Source: Candidatus Melainabacteria bacterium (GTDB taxonomy: Bacteria > Cyanobacteriota > Vampirovibrionia > Obscuribacterales > Obscuribacteraceae). From it: 64,000 nt of DNA. Within the stretch, counting starts at the first letter, position 1. Each line of letters opens with the position of its first letter. Below are positions 1-8,751 of the stretch, in pieces. The position numbers and the translations under genes were made by a program. The notes beneath the pieces were generated by a model. That model saw only the letters and a program-made list of their open reading frames with translations. It had not been told where the DNA came from and searched no databases. Location: NCBI GenBank assembly GCA_017307165.1, contig JAFKGK010000008.1, forward strand, positions 62,001-126,000, given 5' to 3'.

Positions 1-7
1 GCGCATT

Positions 8-469
8 TTATGCGTCTCCTGTTTTGTCGTCCGTAGGAAGGGGGTTGCGACTGACGTAGTTTTCGCCGAGAGGCAAGAGCAAAGTGGTCAAGATCAAGGC
101 CACAGAGCCGTACACAGGGCGATACCAGTCAAAAGTGATGGCAAATGGTCCGCCCAGGGCGAAAACAAAGATGACGAAGGCAAAGGTCGAGGCCACCCAG
201 TGAAAGGTCTTGGCCGCAGTAATGCCCGGAGGTTGTGTCTTCATGAAGCAGACATAGAAGGGAGTAAGAACGGTGAGAAAACCAAAGACGGCCCAAGGCA
301 GCCAGGTGGGGTTGCCGAGCTGTTCTTTCAGGATGCCGTCGACTGTCAGGTATGCGGCCACGATGTCGGCCGGGATGTACTTGATGAGTTTCTCAAAGTA
401 AGAGTCGGTGTCTTTCTGATTCGGGGGCAGACTCTGCTTCCCGAACCAGGTTTTCAAGGGATTCCTCAT
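8..469 (-). CDS. Small multi-pass membrane protein, unknown function
   Basis: I do not recognise this 153-residue protein. It has a hydrophilic N-terminus of about 35 residues followed by three or four hydrophobic segments (roughly residues 52-75, 85-108 and 115-135) and a charged tail, so it is likely an inner-membrane protein. The start is supported by GGAGA six bases upstream of the ATG. It is the last gene of the minus-strand group at this edge, and the 280 bases upstream hold no gene. No catalytic motif is visible. Confidence 0.6.
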   Translation of the reverse strand: MRNPLKTWFGKQSLPPNQKDTDSYFEKLIKYIPADIVAAYLTVDGILKEQLGNPTWLPWAVFGFLTVLTPFYVCFMKTQPPGITAAKTFHWVASTFAFVIFVFALGGPFAITFDWYRPVYGSVALILTTLLLPLGENYVSRNPLPTDDKTGDA

Positions 470-565
470 AGATATCTCCGCTATTGGTTAACGGTTTGAC
501 TCAGTCCTTTAGCAGCTTGGTCTGCCGATCTCACAAAACCGCACACCAAAATCCCGGCCTTAATC

Positions 566-585
566 AGATCTAGCTAAAGATCTAG
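566..585. repeat. Short direct repeat in a gene-free stretch
   Basis: AGATCTAG occurs twice, at 566-573 and 578-585, with a 4-base spacer (12-bp period, about one helical turn). Each copy contains the palindrome AGATCT. It lies about 100 bases upstream of the membrane protein ending at 8 and could be an operator, but nothing else supports this. The surrounding stretch 470-749 has no gene that I can support. Confidence 0.3.
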
Positions 586-677
586 GAAGCAGAGATAAAT
601 GGTGTACAGAAGATGTTTTAAGAGTCGGTAAACCAAATTAGCTTTAAAGACAAAAGACACTGAAAACTAACAGTTTG

Positions 678-718
678 GATCGTTCAAAAGCCACTCAAAA
701 TGTGGCCTTTAGACGATC
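678..718 (-). terminator. Imperfect hairpin downstream of the NADAR gene
   Basis: Two 17-base arms (678-694 and 702-718) pair with three mismatches around a 7-base loop. The structure sits about 30 bases past the stop codon of the NADAR gene on the minus strand. There is no clean U-tract after it, so it may only be a 3' stabilising hairpin. Confidence 0.4.
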
Positions 719-749
719 TGCATGAATATTTGGCCCAAACTATCAGATA

Positions 750-1313
750 TCAAGGTGTACGAGATAGTGCGAGCTCATCACGTACATGCATCAACGCAAA
801 GCCCAATAGATTTTTGCCAAGCCATTGGTGCGGTTGACTTGCTCTTGGGTCATGCTTCGCTAACCCAACACCCCAGATCTTGTCAGTAGGACTGGTCTCG
901 ACCAATATGCTAGGTGCGCTAGCTAGCAGCCACTCGCGCAAGTCGGGATGCGTGCCAAATTTTGCGAGATTTCCTTTTATGACAATTTCAAAGCTGACCT
1001 CGGCCCATCTTGCACTATCAAAGTTTTTTACGTTGCGCCCAAAAGCCTTGGCCTCTCCTGGATCGGTTGAGTGCAATATATTTTGCAGGCTTTTCTCATC
1101 GCCGAAAAATCGCGCCTTTTCGGCCATCATAAAATGCTCGGCGGTGCGATAGAGCACGTCGTCTACTCTAAACTCAGCCGGATACCACTGGCTGCAGCAG
1201 GCCTCATCCATGTTTTTACGCTCTCTCAATCGATGCGTATAAAAAGGCAAAAACTGCAGATTTTCAAACTCATCTTGAGACATTTCCAACAATTTTTTTA
1301 GCGAATATCTCAC
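750..1313 (-). CDS. NADAR-family N-glycosidase (YbiA-like)
   Basis: This 187-residue protein matches the NADAR/DUF1768 fold seen in YbiA: a short N-terminal extension, then WYPAEFRVDDVLYRTAEHFM (about residues 43-62), the KARFFGD segment, and the C-terminal GVGLAKHDPRA and NWLG-like WLGKNLLGFALM blocks. Family members cleave N-glycosidic bonds, acting on early riboflavin-pathway intermediates (YbiA) or removing ADP-ribose from guanine; which one applies here cannot be told from sequence alone. Translation probably starts at a GTG with GGGAG eight bases upstream. The gene stands alone; no DarT-type ADP-ribosyltransferase is adjacent, so a toxin-antitoxin role is not supported by context. Confidence 0.88.
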   Translation of the reverse strand: MRYSLKKLLEMSQDEFENLQFLPFYTHRLRERKNMDEACCSQWYPAEFRVDDVLYRTAEHFMMAEKARFFGDEKSLQNILHSTDPGEAKAFGRNVKNFDSARWAEVSFEIVIKGNLAKFGTHPDLREWLLASAPSILVETSPTDKIWGVGLAKHDPRASQPHQWLGKNLLGFALMHVRDELALSRTP

Positions 1314-1596
1314 TCAAAATCTCCCAAATCAGACTCGAGCCCAGAATGCCCATATTTAACAATTGAGTACCCCAAAAAGCCAAAAAATTTGTAAAGCTGA
1401 AAATAAGATTTGCTTGACACTGCAAAGGGTTGCACAGTAATCGTTTGCAAAAAGAAAAAAACCGAAAATCTGCATTTAACACAACTTCATTAATGCCAAG
1501 ACATTAATTTTGCATTTTGAAAATAAGATCCAGGCTCAGACATTCAAGCCCATTTCAGCCGCAAAACAAAAACAGCCAAATATCTAACGCAACTGC
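1314..1596. other. Gene-free stretch between NADAR and RND genes
   Basis: About 280 AT-rich bases. It probably holds the minus-strand promoter of the NADAR gene and the 3' end of the RND transcript. I could not pick out a convincing -35/-10 pair or a hairpin with a U-tract. A 70-codon reading frame here has no recognisable protein features. Confidence 0.5.
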
Positions 1597-4500
1597 TCAC
1601 TGCTCAACGCTCACCGCCACCGGCTCCCGCTCTTCAACACTAGCCAAATCAGCGGCAGGCCCTTTGTCAGAGTCGACGCCACCACTTACGCCACCATCGC
1701 GTCGGCCACCACCACCAAATTTACGACGCACCGCCCCCACAAACAAATAAATGACGGGCACCATATACAAGCTCAGGACGGTCGACACGATCATCCCACC
1801 ACAGACAGCCGTTCCAAGAGATTGCCGGGCATTGGCACCAGCACCAGTGGCAAACACCAGAGGCAAAATGCCCATGACAAAAGCCAGCGAAGTCATCAAA
1901 ATAGGCCTAAACCTGGTTTCTGCAGCCATCTGCACGGCTTCTTCCGGACTCATCCCCCTATCCCGCAATTGATTGGCAAACTCGACTATCAAAATTGCGT
2001 TCTTGCTGGCCAGTCCAACCAGCATTACAAGCCCGATCTGACAAAAGACATCGTTGCTCAAATGTCTCGACCACTGCGAAGCCAGAGCACCCAGCATGGC
2101 TAAAGGCACCGAAAGCAAGATGATGACGGGATCGACAAAGCTCTCATATTGAGCCGCCAAAACCAAAAATACAACGATGATACCCAGGGCAAACAAGATC
2201 AAAGTCTGTGGCCCGGCCTCTTTTTCTTCTAGCGATATGCCGGTCCATTCATAGGTCATGCCCTGAGGCAAGACCTTTTTAGCCACATCTTCCATTGCTT
2301 GCAAGGCCATGCCTGAGCTCACTCCTGGAGCCGGCGAGCCGTTCATCTCGGCAGATCTAAATAGATTGTAGTGATAGATGCTCTGAGGCGCCGTGGTCCT
2401 ATTGATCTTGACCAGATTGCTCATCCGCACCATGCCACCATTGCGAGAGCGCACATAAAACTCTTCTATATTGCTCGGGTTGGCACGAAACTGTTGATCG
2501 GCCTGCACGTAGACACGATAGATGCGGTTACCCAGGTCAAAGTCATTGACGTATTGAGAGCCGAGCAAGATCTGCATGGTGTTAAAGATGTCTACGAGGT
2601 AGACATTCATTGCCCGCGCTCGATCACGCAAAACATCCGCATAGAGCTGCGGACTATTGGCCGTAAATGACGAAAAAACTCCTCTGAGACTCTTGTCCTG
2701 ATTGGCAGCCATCATCAACTGCATTTTCACCTGAGCCAATCTCTGCACATCGGTCCCATAGAGATCCTGCAACTCAAAGGCGAAACCGCCAAAATTGCTC
2801 AATCCCTGGATGGCTGGAGGGTTAAAAGGGATGACCATGGCCTCGGTAATCTGCGAGAGAGGTCCTCGCAATCGATTGATGATGCCATTGAGGGAGCTCT
2901 CTGCACCGGGCCTATGGTGCCAGGGCTTGAGCGACGAAAAGACAATGGCATTGTTGGGATTGGTGCCGGTAAAGCTAAAGCCAGCCACACCAAAGGAGGA
3001 TTCGATCTCATGCACGGCCTCGAGTTTTTTTTCGATGTCCTTGAGGACCTTGGTTGTGTAATTAAGCGAAACGCCCTCTGGAGCTTGAATGATGATCATA
3101 AAATAGCCCACGTCCTCATCCGGGATAAAGGCCGTCGGCACCTGTTTGGAGACCCAAAAAGTCGCCCCCATCAAGCCGATAAAGACTGCAAGCACAAGTG
3201 CCTTAAACCTGATCGCCATCTTGAGACTGGAGCCAAATAGGCGCCGGCAGCCATTGATCACCCAGTTGATCGGCTTGAAAAACAATGAAGAGCTTTCTTC
3301 TTGTTCATTTTCGCGGAGCCAGAGGGCTGAAAGCGCAGGAGTCAAAGTAAGGGCATTAAAGGTGGAGATAGCCACAGAAATGGCGATCGTGAGCGCAAAC
3401 TGCTTATAGAGTTGCCCTGTGGTGCCAGGGAAAAATGCCACCGGCACAAATACCGCCCCTAGTACCAGTGAAATAGCAATGACCGCCCCGGTCACTTCAG
3501 CCATGGCCTGAGATGCGGCTTGTTTTGGCTTAAGGCGCTTTTCGTGGATAAAACGCGTAATGTTTTCGATAACAACAATCGCATCGTCCACTACCAGCCC
3601 CGTGGCGAGCGTTATACCAAAGAGAGTCAGAGTGTTGATACTAAAGCCCAACACTTTCATCACGGCAAAAGTACCAATCAGCGAGACCGGAATAGTGATG
3701 ACCGGGATCAGCGTTGAACGCCAGTTTTGCAAAAAGACAAAGATTACGATCACGACCAGTGCGATAGCCTCGGCCAGGGTGATCAAGACTTCCTTGATCG
3801 ACTCCGATACGGACTTGGTCGTGTCAAAGGCGACTTCATACTGCATGCCAGGCGGAAAGCGCTTGGACAATTTTTCCATCTCGGCGCGCACGCCCTTGGA
3901 GATCTCCAGAGCGTTAGACCCTGGACGTTGAAATATCCCCAACCCGACTGCATCTTTGCCCTTAAAGCGCACGACGGTCTGGTAGTCTTCGGCACCGAGC
4001 TCGGCGCGCCCGACGTCCTTGAGCTTGATCAACTGCCCATCTTCGCCGTTGCGAATGACCATGTTCTCAAATTCTTCGGCTGTCTTGAGGCGGCCGCGCG
4101 CCTTGATGCTCATTTGATAGATCTGGTTTTCGGGCAAGGGTGCCTGCCCGATCTGCCCGGCAGCGACCTGCACGTTTTGGTCGCCGACCGCCGCCACGAC
4201 GTCTTGCGCTGTGATGCCCTTATTGGCCAATTTGTGCGGATCGAGCCAGATCCGCATAGAATACTTGCGCTCGCCAAAGATGCGCACATCGCCCACGCCT
4301 TTGACACGCTTGAGTGCGTCCTTGATAAATATATCCGCATAGTTTGATAAAAACTGGCTTGAATAGCGATTATCCGGAGTGATGATGCCCACGGCCATGA
4401 CAAAGCTCGTCGAAACTTTGGCCACGGTGACGCCAGTACGTTTTACTTCTTCTGGCAATCGCCCCTGGGCACCGGAGATACGGCTCTGCACATCGACTGC

Positions 4501-4824
4501 AGCTAAATCGACATCGCGTTCCAGATCAAAAGTGACATTGATCGTCGAGGTACCGTCATTACCCGATGTCGATGTGATGTATTTGACGTTTTGCGCGCCG
4601 TTGATGGCTTGCTCGAGCGGTGTAGTGACTGCTGATTCGACGACTTCGGCTGAGGCTCCAGTGTATGTCGATGTGACCGAGACTTTTGGAGGAGAAATAT
4701 CGGGATACTCTGCTAGAGGCAGAGTGGGTATACTCGTCGCCCCGCCCAGGATAATAATCAAGGCACAAACCGTCGCAAAGATCGGACGCTTGATAAAAAA
4801 GTCTACAAATCCAAAACCACCCAT
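1597..4824 (-). CDS. RND efflux transporter, HAE1/AcrB type
   Basis: A 1075-residue inner-membrane, proton-driven drug/hydrophobe exporter of the AcrB/MexB type. Visible family features are the N-terminal FFIKRPIFATVCALIII first helix, two porter-domain halves each preceded by a membrane block, the proton-relay pair in GLVVDDAIVVIENI (TM4, about residue 410) and its partner lysine in GLASKNAILIVEFA (TM10). The length is normal for the family, with an extra charged Gly/Asp/Glu-rich C-terminal tail of about 40 residues. It starts 21 bases after the membrane-fusion protein gene and is clearly co-transcribed with it. No TolC-like outer-membrane factor lies nearby, so the pump must use one encoded elsewhere. 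Confidence 0.95.
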   Translation of the reverse strand: MGGFGFVDFFIKRPIFATVCALIIILGGATSIPTLPLAEYPDISPPKVSVTSTYTGASAEVVESAVTTPLEQAINGAQNVKYITSTSGNDGTSTINVTFDLERDVDLAAVDVQSRISGAQGRLPEEVKRTGVTVAKVSTSFVMAVGIITPDNRYSSQFLSNYADIFIKDALKRVKGVGDVRIFGERKYSMRIWLDPHKLANKGITAQDVVAAVGDQNVQVAAGQIGQAPLPENQIYQMSIKARGRLKTAEEFENMVIRNGEDGQLIKLKDVGRAELGAEDYQTVVRFKGKDAVGLGIFQRPGSNALEISKGVRAEMEKLSKRFPPGMQYEVAFDTTKSVSESIKEVLITLAEAIALVVIVIFVFLQNWRSTLIPVITIPVSLIGTFAVMKVLGFSINTLTLFGITLATGLVVDDAIVVIENITRFIHEKRLKPKQAASQAMAEVTGAVIAISLVLGAVFVPVAFFPGTTGQLYKQFALTIAISVAISTFNALTLTPALSALWLRENEQEESSSLFFKPINWVINGCRRLFGSSLKMAIRFKALVLAVFIGLMGATFWVSKQVPTAFIPDEDVGYFMIIIQAPEGVSLNYTTKVLKDIEKKLEAVHEIESSFGVAGFSFTGTNPNNAIVFSSLKPWHHRPGAESSLNGIINRLRGPLSQITEAMVIPFNPPAIQGLSNFGGFAFELQDLYGTDVQRLAQVKMQLMMAANQDKSLRGVFSSFTANSPQLYADVLRDRARAMNVYLVDIFNTMQILLGSQYVNDFDLGNRIYRVYVQADQQFRANPSNIEEFYVRSRNGGMVRMSNLVKINRTTAPQSIYHYNLFRSAEMNGSPAPGVSSGMALQAMEDVAKKVLPQGMTYEWTGISLEEKEAGPQTLILFALGIIVVFLVLAAQYESFVDPVIILLSVPLAMLGALASQWSRHLSNDVFCQIGLVMLVGLASKNAILIVEFANQLRDRGMSPEEAVQMAAETRFRPILMTSLAFVMGILPLVFATGAGANARQSLGTAVCGGMIVSTVLSLYMVPVIYLFVGAVRRKFGGGGRRDGGVSGGVDSDKGPAADLASVEEREPVAVSVEQ

Positions 4825-4845
4825 TAGATACCGCCTGGCCTGAGC

Positions 4846-6069
4846 CTATTTAAGCGCCAGAGGCGCACCTTCAAAGAGATTTTGCACATCGGACACGATT
4901 ATCTTTTCGCTACCCGTAAGTCCTGACTCGACCACATAACAATTTTTTTGTATGCCATTGAGCTTGACGGGCTTTTGCTTTGCCACTGCTCCCTTTTGTG
5001 TGGGCTCGGCAATAAAGACAAAATCCTGGCCGGAGATATGCACGACCGAATTGGTCGGAACGAGAAAGCGCTCGCTCTTTCCAAAGACAATTTTTGTCGT
5101 CACTTGCTGATTGCTACGCAGCTTTTGCTCCTGGTTGTCAAACAAGGCCTTGACCAGAACTGTCTGGTTTTGATCGTTTACCTGAGGAGAGATAAAAAAT
5201 ATTGGACAGGCGCCGAGATCATGCCCATCCGAATCGATGAGTTGCACAGTCATGTTGACGCGCAATTTTGTCGCTTGCTCTGCCGGCACGTAGACGTAGA
5301 CTTCGAGCGGTCTGCTCTGGTCCACCGTAGTCAGGCTGGTGCTGGTCTCGACAAACTGACCAAGCTTAACCGGCACGTCGCCGACGATGCCGTCAAAAGG
5401 CGCCGAGACAGTGTGGTAGGCCAGCTGTACACGCTCCTGATTGGTCTGTGATTCGAGCTGCTTCAAGACTTTTTCGACCCGACTGATGGTCGCCTCTTGC
5501 GCTCTGATCTGCGCATCTAGTGCCGCGAGCTCGGACTGGGCCTGCTTGTATTGATTGAGGTATTGATCGACGCTTTCCTGCGCGACTGCACCTTCTGTCT
5601 TGAGTTTGAGGTAGCGGTCGTATTGGCTTTTACTGTATTCGAGATTAGAAATGCGTGCTCCGCGGTTTTCTTTCAATGAACGCAAAGTCTCTTCGCTATT
5701 TCTCTTTTCTGCAAAATTGGTCTCCAATCCTGCCAACTGACTCTTCAATGCTTCTTTTTCTTTGGAAGGATCGACCTCCATCAGTCTCGCCCCGGCTTTG
5801 ACGACATCACCCGATCTGACAAAGATCTGGGTGATATAGCCATCAACGCGCGGTCTGACGACCACTGACTTGCGGCACTTGAGCTGAGCGACAAATGAGC
5901 TGGTATCGGTTACCGTGTCCTTATCCAGGGCAGCAACACGTGCATTTGCCGCAGGCATCCCGCCTGCTTGCGGGGCTCCGCCCTCTCCCTGAGCGCATCC
6001 CAGAGAGGCAAGAGCGAGCGCACTCGCGACTAGAGCCGTCACGCTGCGATAGATACCAATATTTGTCAT
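4846..6069 (-). CDS. RND membrane-fusion (periplasmic adaptor) protein
   Basis: A 407-residue HlyD/AcrA-family adaptor, first gene of the efflux operon. The N-terminus has a hydrophobic export signal ending in ASLGC, a weak lipobox, so lipidation at that cysteine is plausible but not certain. It is followed by the first half of the lipoyl domain (VVRPRVDGYITQIFVRSGD, about residues 71-89), a long alpha-helical hairpin rich in Glu/Gln/Lys (about 105-215), the second lipoyl half (APFDGIVGDVPVKLGQFV) and beta-barrel domains. GGAAA lies eight bases before the ATG. The protein would bridge the RND pump to an outer-membrane channel. Confidence 0.93.
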   Translation of the reverse strand: MTNIGIYRSVTALVASALALASLGCAQGEGGAPQAGGMPAANARVAALDKDTVTDTSSFVAQLKCRKSVVVRPRVDGYITQIFVRSGDVVKAGARLMEVDPSKEKEALKSQLAGLETNFAEKRNSEETLRSLKENRGARISNLEYSKSQYDRYLKLKTEGAVAQESVDQYLNQYKQAQSELAALDAQIRAQEATISRVEKVLKQLESQTNQERVQLAYHTVSAPFDGIVGDVPVKLGQFVETSTSLTTVDQSRPLEVYVYVPAEQATKLRVNMTVQLIDSDGHDLGACPIFFISPQVNDQNQTVLVKALFDNQEQKLRSNQQVTTKIVFGKSERFLVPTNSVVHISGQDFVFIAEPTQKGAVAKQKPVKLNGIQKNCYVVESGLTGSEKIIVSDVQNLFEGAPLALK

Positions 6070-6258
6070 GCCGATATTTCCAATAAATCAAAGCTTTATT
6101 GTAGCGATTAGGCACGACAGTGAGACCATCACAAAATTACAACTTCTTTCATATATCGAGCTTTAACCGCACGTTAACCCGCTTTCGAGATGATAGGGAG
6201 GCAGATTTTTGACGATCTGTCACGACAGTAAAAATTACTATCAACAATTGGAAAGCCC

Positions 6259-6420
6259 ATGAGCGCAGCAACCGGCATCATCTATCTGGACGTACTCGTA
6301 AGACCCTTCTTCAAGGTCTTCATGAAATTTCCCATCTTTGGCTTCTTTCTTTTAATCGCACTTTACGGCTTTGTCGGCTACCTGGTCCTCAAGAGCACTT
6401 ATCTGACGGACAATTACTAA
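6259..6420 (+). CDS. 53-residue single-pass membrane protein
   Basis: A short reading frame, ATG at 6259 to TAA at 6420. The product has a polar N-terminus (MSAATGIIYLDVLVRPFF), one long hydrophobic segment (about residues 24-44) and a polar tail ending in TDNY. It lies 15 bases upstream of the secreted TPR protein gene on the same strand. The coherent transmembrane pattern and position suggest a real small gene, but there is no strong ribosome binding site. No family is recognised. Confidence 0.45.
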   Translation: MSAATGIIYLDVLVRPFFKVFMKFPIFGFFLLIALYGFVGYLVLKSTYLTDNY

Positions 6421-6430
6421 GAGTAGACTA

Positions 6431-6451
6431 GAGAGATGATCATCATCTCTC
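6431..6451. promoter_or_regulatory. Palindrome over the start codon of the TPR gene
   Basis: A perfect inverted repeat, GAGAGATGAT (6431-6440) and ATCATCTCTC (6442-6451) around one central base. It covers the ATG at 6436 and the purine-rich bases just before it. In mRNA it could form a 7-bp stem with a 7-base loop and hide the start site; in DNA it could be an operator. Function is inferred only. Confidence 0.35.
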
Positions 6452-7350
6452 CTCGATTTACTGTCGCACTTAGCTGCATCATCATGATTGGCATTCAGCC
6501 AGTTATGGGCGAGGGGCTTTCATCCTTATCACCCAACCAGCAATACGGCCGCGCTGTCGAGCTAAGCAGGGCAGGCCACTGGGCCGAGGCGCAGCACATA
6601 CTGACTCGGCTTTGCAGCCAGCCTGATGCCACCGCGCCCATGTATACCGCTCTGGGACGTTGCTATGTCAAACTCTGGGATGTCACGCCAAATGGCCTAG
6701 AAAGAGCTGAGGCGATGTTTCGCAAAGCGATCTCACTGGACAAGACCTACAGCCCAGCATACGCGAGAATGGCAGAGATAGCCAATATCAAGGCAAAATA
6801 CAATGAGGCACTGGACTGGGCTAATAAAGCATTATCAATGCCCAATCCTTCCTCAGAGGGCTTGAGGGAACGCATGGTCGCGTACAGCAACCTGCACAAG
6901 GACAAGGAAGCTCTGCAAGATATCAAGGCCTATATTGCTACCGGCCATCATGACTACAAAGATCTGCTCAACAAGGCAAATATCGAAGAAAATCTCGGGC
7001 GTTACGAGGACGCGATCAAGACATTTAAAGAAACGCTCAAAAACTACTACAGAGACTCCCTCGTCTTGCGCATGGCGCACTGTCAAGAAAAAGTCGGACG
7101 CCCCCAGGACGCTATCGCCAGCCTCACTGATCTGATAAGCAAAAATGCCCGGGACGAAGAGGCCTATCAACATAGAGCACGCATCTATGTCAAAATCAAA
7201 GCCTTTGACAAGGCTATCGCGGACTATACCGAGGCTCTGGACATACTCCCCAACTCTAGCCTCTATCGCGAAAGAGCGGCCGTTTACAAGGCAATCGGCA
7301 AGCTGGATCTGGCCAAGCGCGATCTAGCTCATGCCGAACGCGATTATTAA
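6436..7350 (+). CDS. Secreted tetratricopeptide-repeat protein
   Basis: A 304-residue protein with a signal peptide (hydrophobic stretch in residues 8-25, likely cleaved after VMGEG) followed by about seven TPR-like helix pairs. Recognisable repeats include NQQYGRAVELSRAGHWAEA, PAYARMAEIANIKAKYNEA, KANIEENLGRYEDAIKTF and EAYQHRARIYVKIKAFDKA. Such proteins act as protein-binding scaffolds outside the cytoplasm. The gene is 83 bases upstream of a membrane Ser/Thr kinase on the same strand and could be in the same transcript, perhaps as an extracytoplasmic partner, but this is inference. The start at 6436 is kept because it gives a proper signal peptide. Confidence 0.8.
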   Translation: MIIISPRFTVALSCIIMIGIQPVMGEGLSSLSPNQQYGRAVELSRAGHWAEAQHILTRLCSQPDATAPMYTALGRCYVKLWDVTPNGLERAEAMFRKAISLDKTYSPAYARMAEIANIKAKYNEALDWANKALSMPNPSSEGLRERMVAYSNLHKDKEALQDIKAYIATGHHDYKDLLNKANIEENLGRYEDAIKTFKETLKNYYRDSLVLRMAHCQEKVGRPQDAIASLTDLISKNARDEEAYQHRARIYVKIKAFDKAIADYTEALDILPNSSLYRERAAVYKAIGKLDLAKRDLAHAERDY

Positions 7351-7433
7351 ACTCTGCATAGCCGATGGTAATACAGGGCATATTGACTAGCGTGATGTAT
7401 TAAAGCCTCGCCAAGTTTAAAGCCTTACTATAA

Positions 7434-8672
7434 GTGAATATCCAGACCAATCTCGGCAGCAATCTCAAACAGGGAGACACACTCGGTGGCTCCTATCAGG
7501 TCTTGCACTTGATAGGCCAGGGCGGTATGGGTGCTGTATACAAGGTGCACCACTCTTTTTTGCAAAAAGACTTTGCCCTCAAAACCATCCCCCGCGAGGA
7601 TCTAACCCAGGCCACCTGGGAGAGATTTAAACAAGAAGCCAAGACTCTCGGACGGCTCGATCACGTCAACCTGGTCAAAATCTACGATCTAGGCATGGCA
7701 CAGGGCAACCTCCCTTATTACGTCATGGAGCTGCTAGAGGGAGAGTCGCTCTCCGACAGGCTCAAACGCCAGGGACCGATGGACCCGCAAGAAGCCATCC
7801 TCATCTTTATGCAAGTGGCTAACGGCCTAGCCTACGCCCACGAGCGCGGCCTCGTACACCGCGACATCAAGCCGGGCAATATCATGCTCACTTATTTTAA
7901 AACCGAAGGCAAGCAACCCATCCTACAGGTCAAACTGCTCGACTTTGGCATCGCCAAGCTCGTCAAGCAAGATCCTCTCTCAAAAGCGCAGCCGCCTGCC
8001 GGCATGGCCGACACCAGCACCATGGATATTTTTGGCAGCCCACTCTACATGAGCCCCGAGCAATCGACAGGGGAGGGCGTCGATCACCGCGCCGACATTT
8101 ATTCGCTCGGCTGCTCTCTTTTTGAGACTCTCACTGGCACTCCACCATTTATGGGAGAGTCGGCGCTCATCACCATGATGAAACATCAAAAAGAAATACC
8201 GCCAAGCCTGCGCGAGGCCTCGCTTGGACGTCAATACCCGCAGTCGCTCGAAAAAATCGTGCAGAGATTGCTGGCAAAGGATCCAGACGCTCGCTACCAG
8301 AGACTCGAAGAACTATCGCGAGATCTCAGTCGTGCCTTGAAAGAAATAGTTTCCTCCAGCAATAATCAAGATATCGACAGTCCACTCCAAAACTTTGCGC
8401 CTCAGGATAACCCACAACCCACCCCTATCGCTGATCACAAGGCGACCGCTCTACCGAGTTCGCCCGCCATCAAAAAGCCAGCCCGCACCCACAGCTATAC
8501 ATCTAGTGCAGTCGAGGCTGCCACCAGGGCACATCCGGACAGACTAGACGAATCAGACTTAGCCGAAGAAGGGCCCGACAAAAAACGGGTGATATTAATA
8601 ATCGCCGCAATCCTAGGCCTGATATTGATTATCGGACTGATCGCCGCCATCGCCATGCACTTGCTCAAATAA
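7434..8672 (+). CDS. Membrane-anchored Hanks-type Ser/Thr protein kinase
   Basis: A 412-residue eukaryotic-like kinase (PknB type). The kinase domain spans about residues 20-310: glycine loop LIGQGGMGAVYKV (27-39), ATP-binding lysine in FALK (K50), catalytic HRDIKPGN (D144), DFG (170-172) and SPLYMSPEQ substrate-loop motif. All catalytic residues are present. A Pro/Ser-rich linker leads to one C-terminal transmembrane helix (about 388-410) with almost no residues beyond it, so the kinase faces the cytoplasm and has no sensor ectodomain. The start codon is GTG. Its glycine-loop/VHHSFLQKDFALK region closely resembles that of the kinase gene at 20036, indicating paralogy. Confidence 0.93.
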   Translation: MNIQTNLGSNLKQGDTLGGSYQVLHLIGQGGMGAVYKVHHSFLQKDFALKTIPREDLTQATWERFKQEAKTLGRLDHVNLVKIYDLGMAQGNLPYYVMELLEGESLSDRLKRQGPMDPQEAILIFMQVANGLAYAHERGLVHRDIKPGNIMLTYFKTEGKQPILQVKLLDFGIAKLVKQDPLSKAQPPAGMADTSTMDIFGSPLYMSPEQSTGEGVDHRADIYSLGCSLFETLTGTPPFMGESALITMMKHQKEIPPSLREASLGRQYPQSLEKIVQRLLAKDPDARYQRLEELSRDLSRALKEIVSSSNNQDIDSPLQNFAPQDNPQPTPIADHKATALPSSPAIKKPARTHSYTSSAVEAATRAHPDRLDESDLAEEGPDKKRVILIIAAILGLILIIGLIAAIAMHLLK

Positions 8673-8751
8673 TAGAAACGGCATATTTCCAGGTGAATTG
8701 TTTTGTTACGGACCGATTTAGCTTGCATTAAAGTGGAATAATCAGATCTAT

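Noticed and set aside
1270..1482. A 70-codon minus-strand frame upstream of the NADAR gene.
   Set aside because: It overlaps the NADAR start, has no ribosome binding site and shows no protein-like pattern.
3727..4347. A 206-codon plus-strand frame opposite the RND transporter.
   Set aside because: The minus strand encodes a well-conserved transporter throughout; the frame is antisense by chance.
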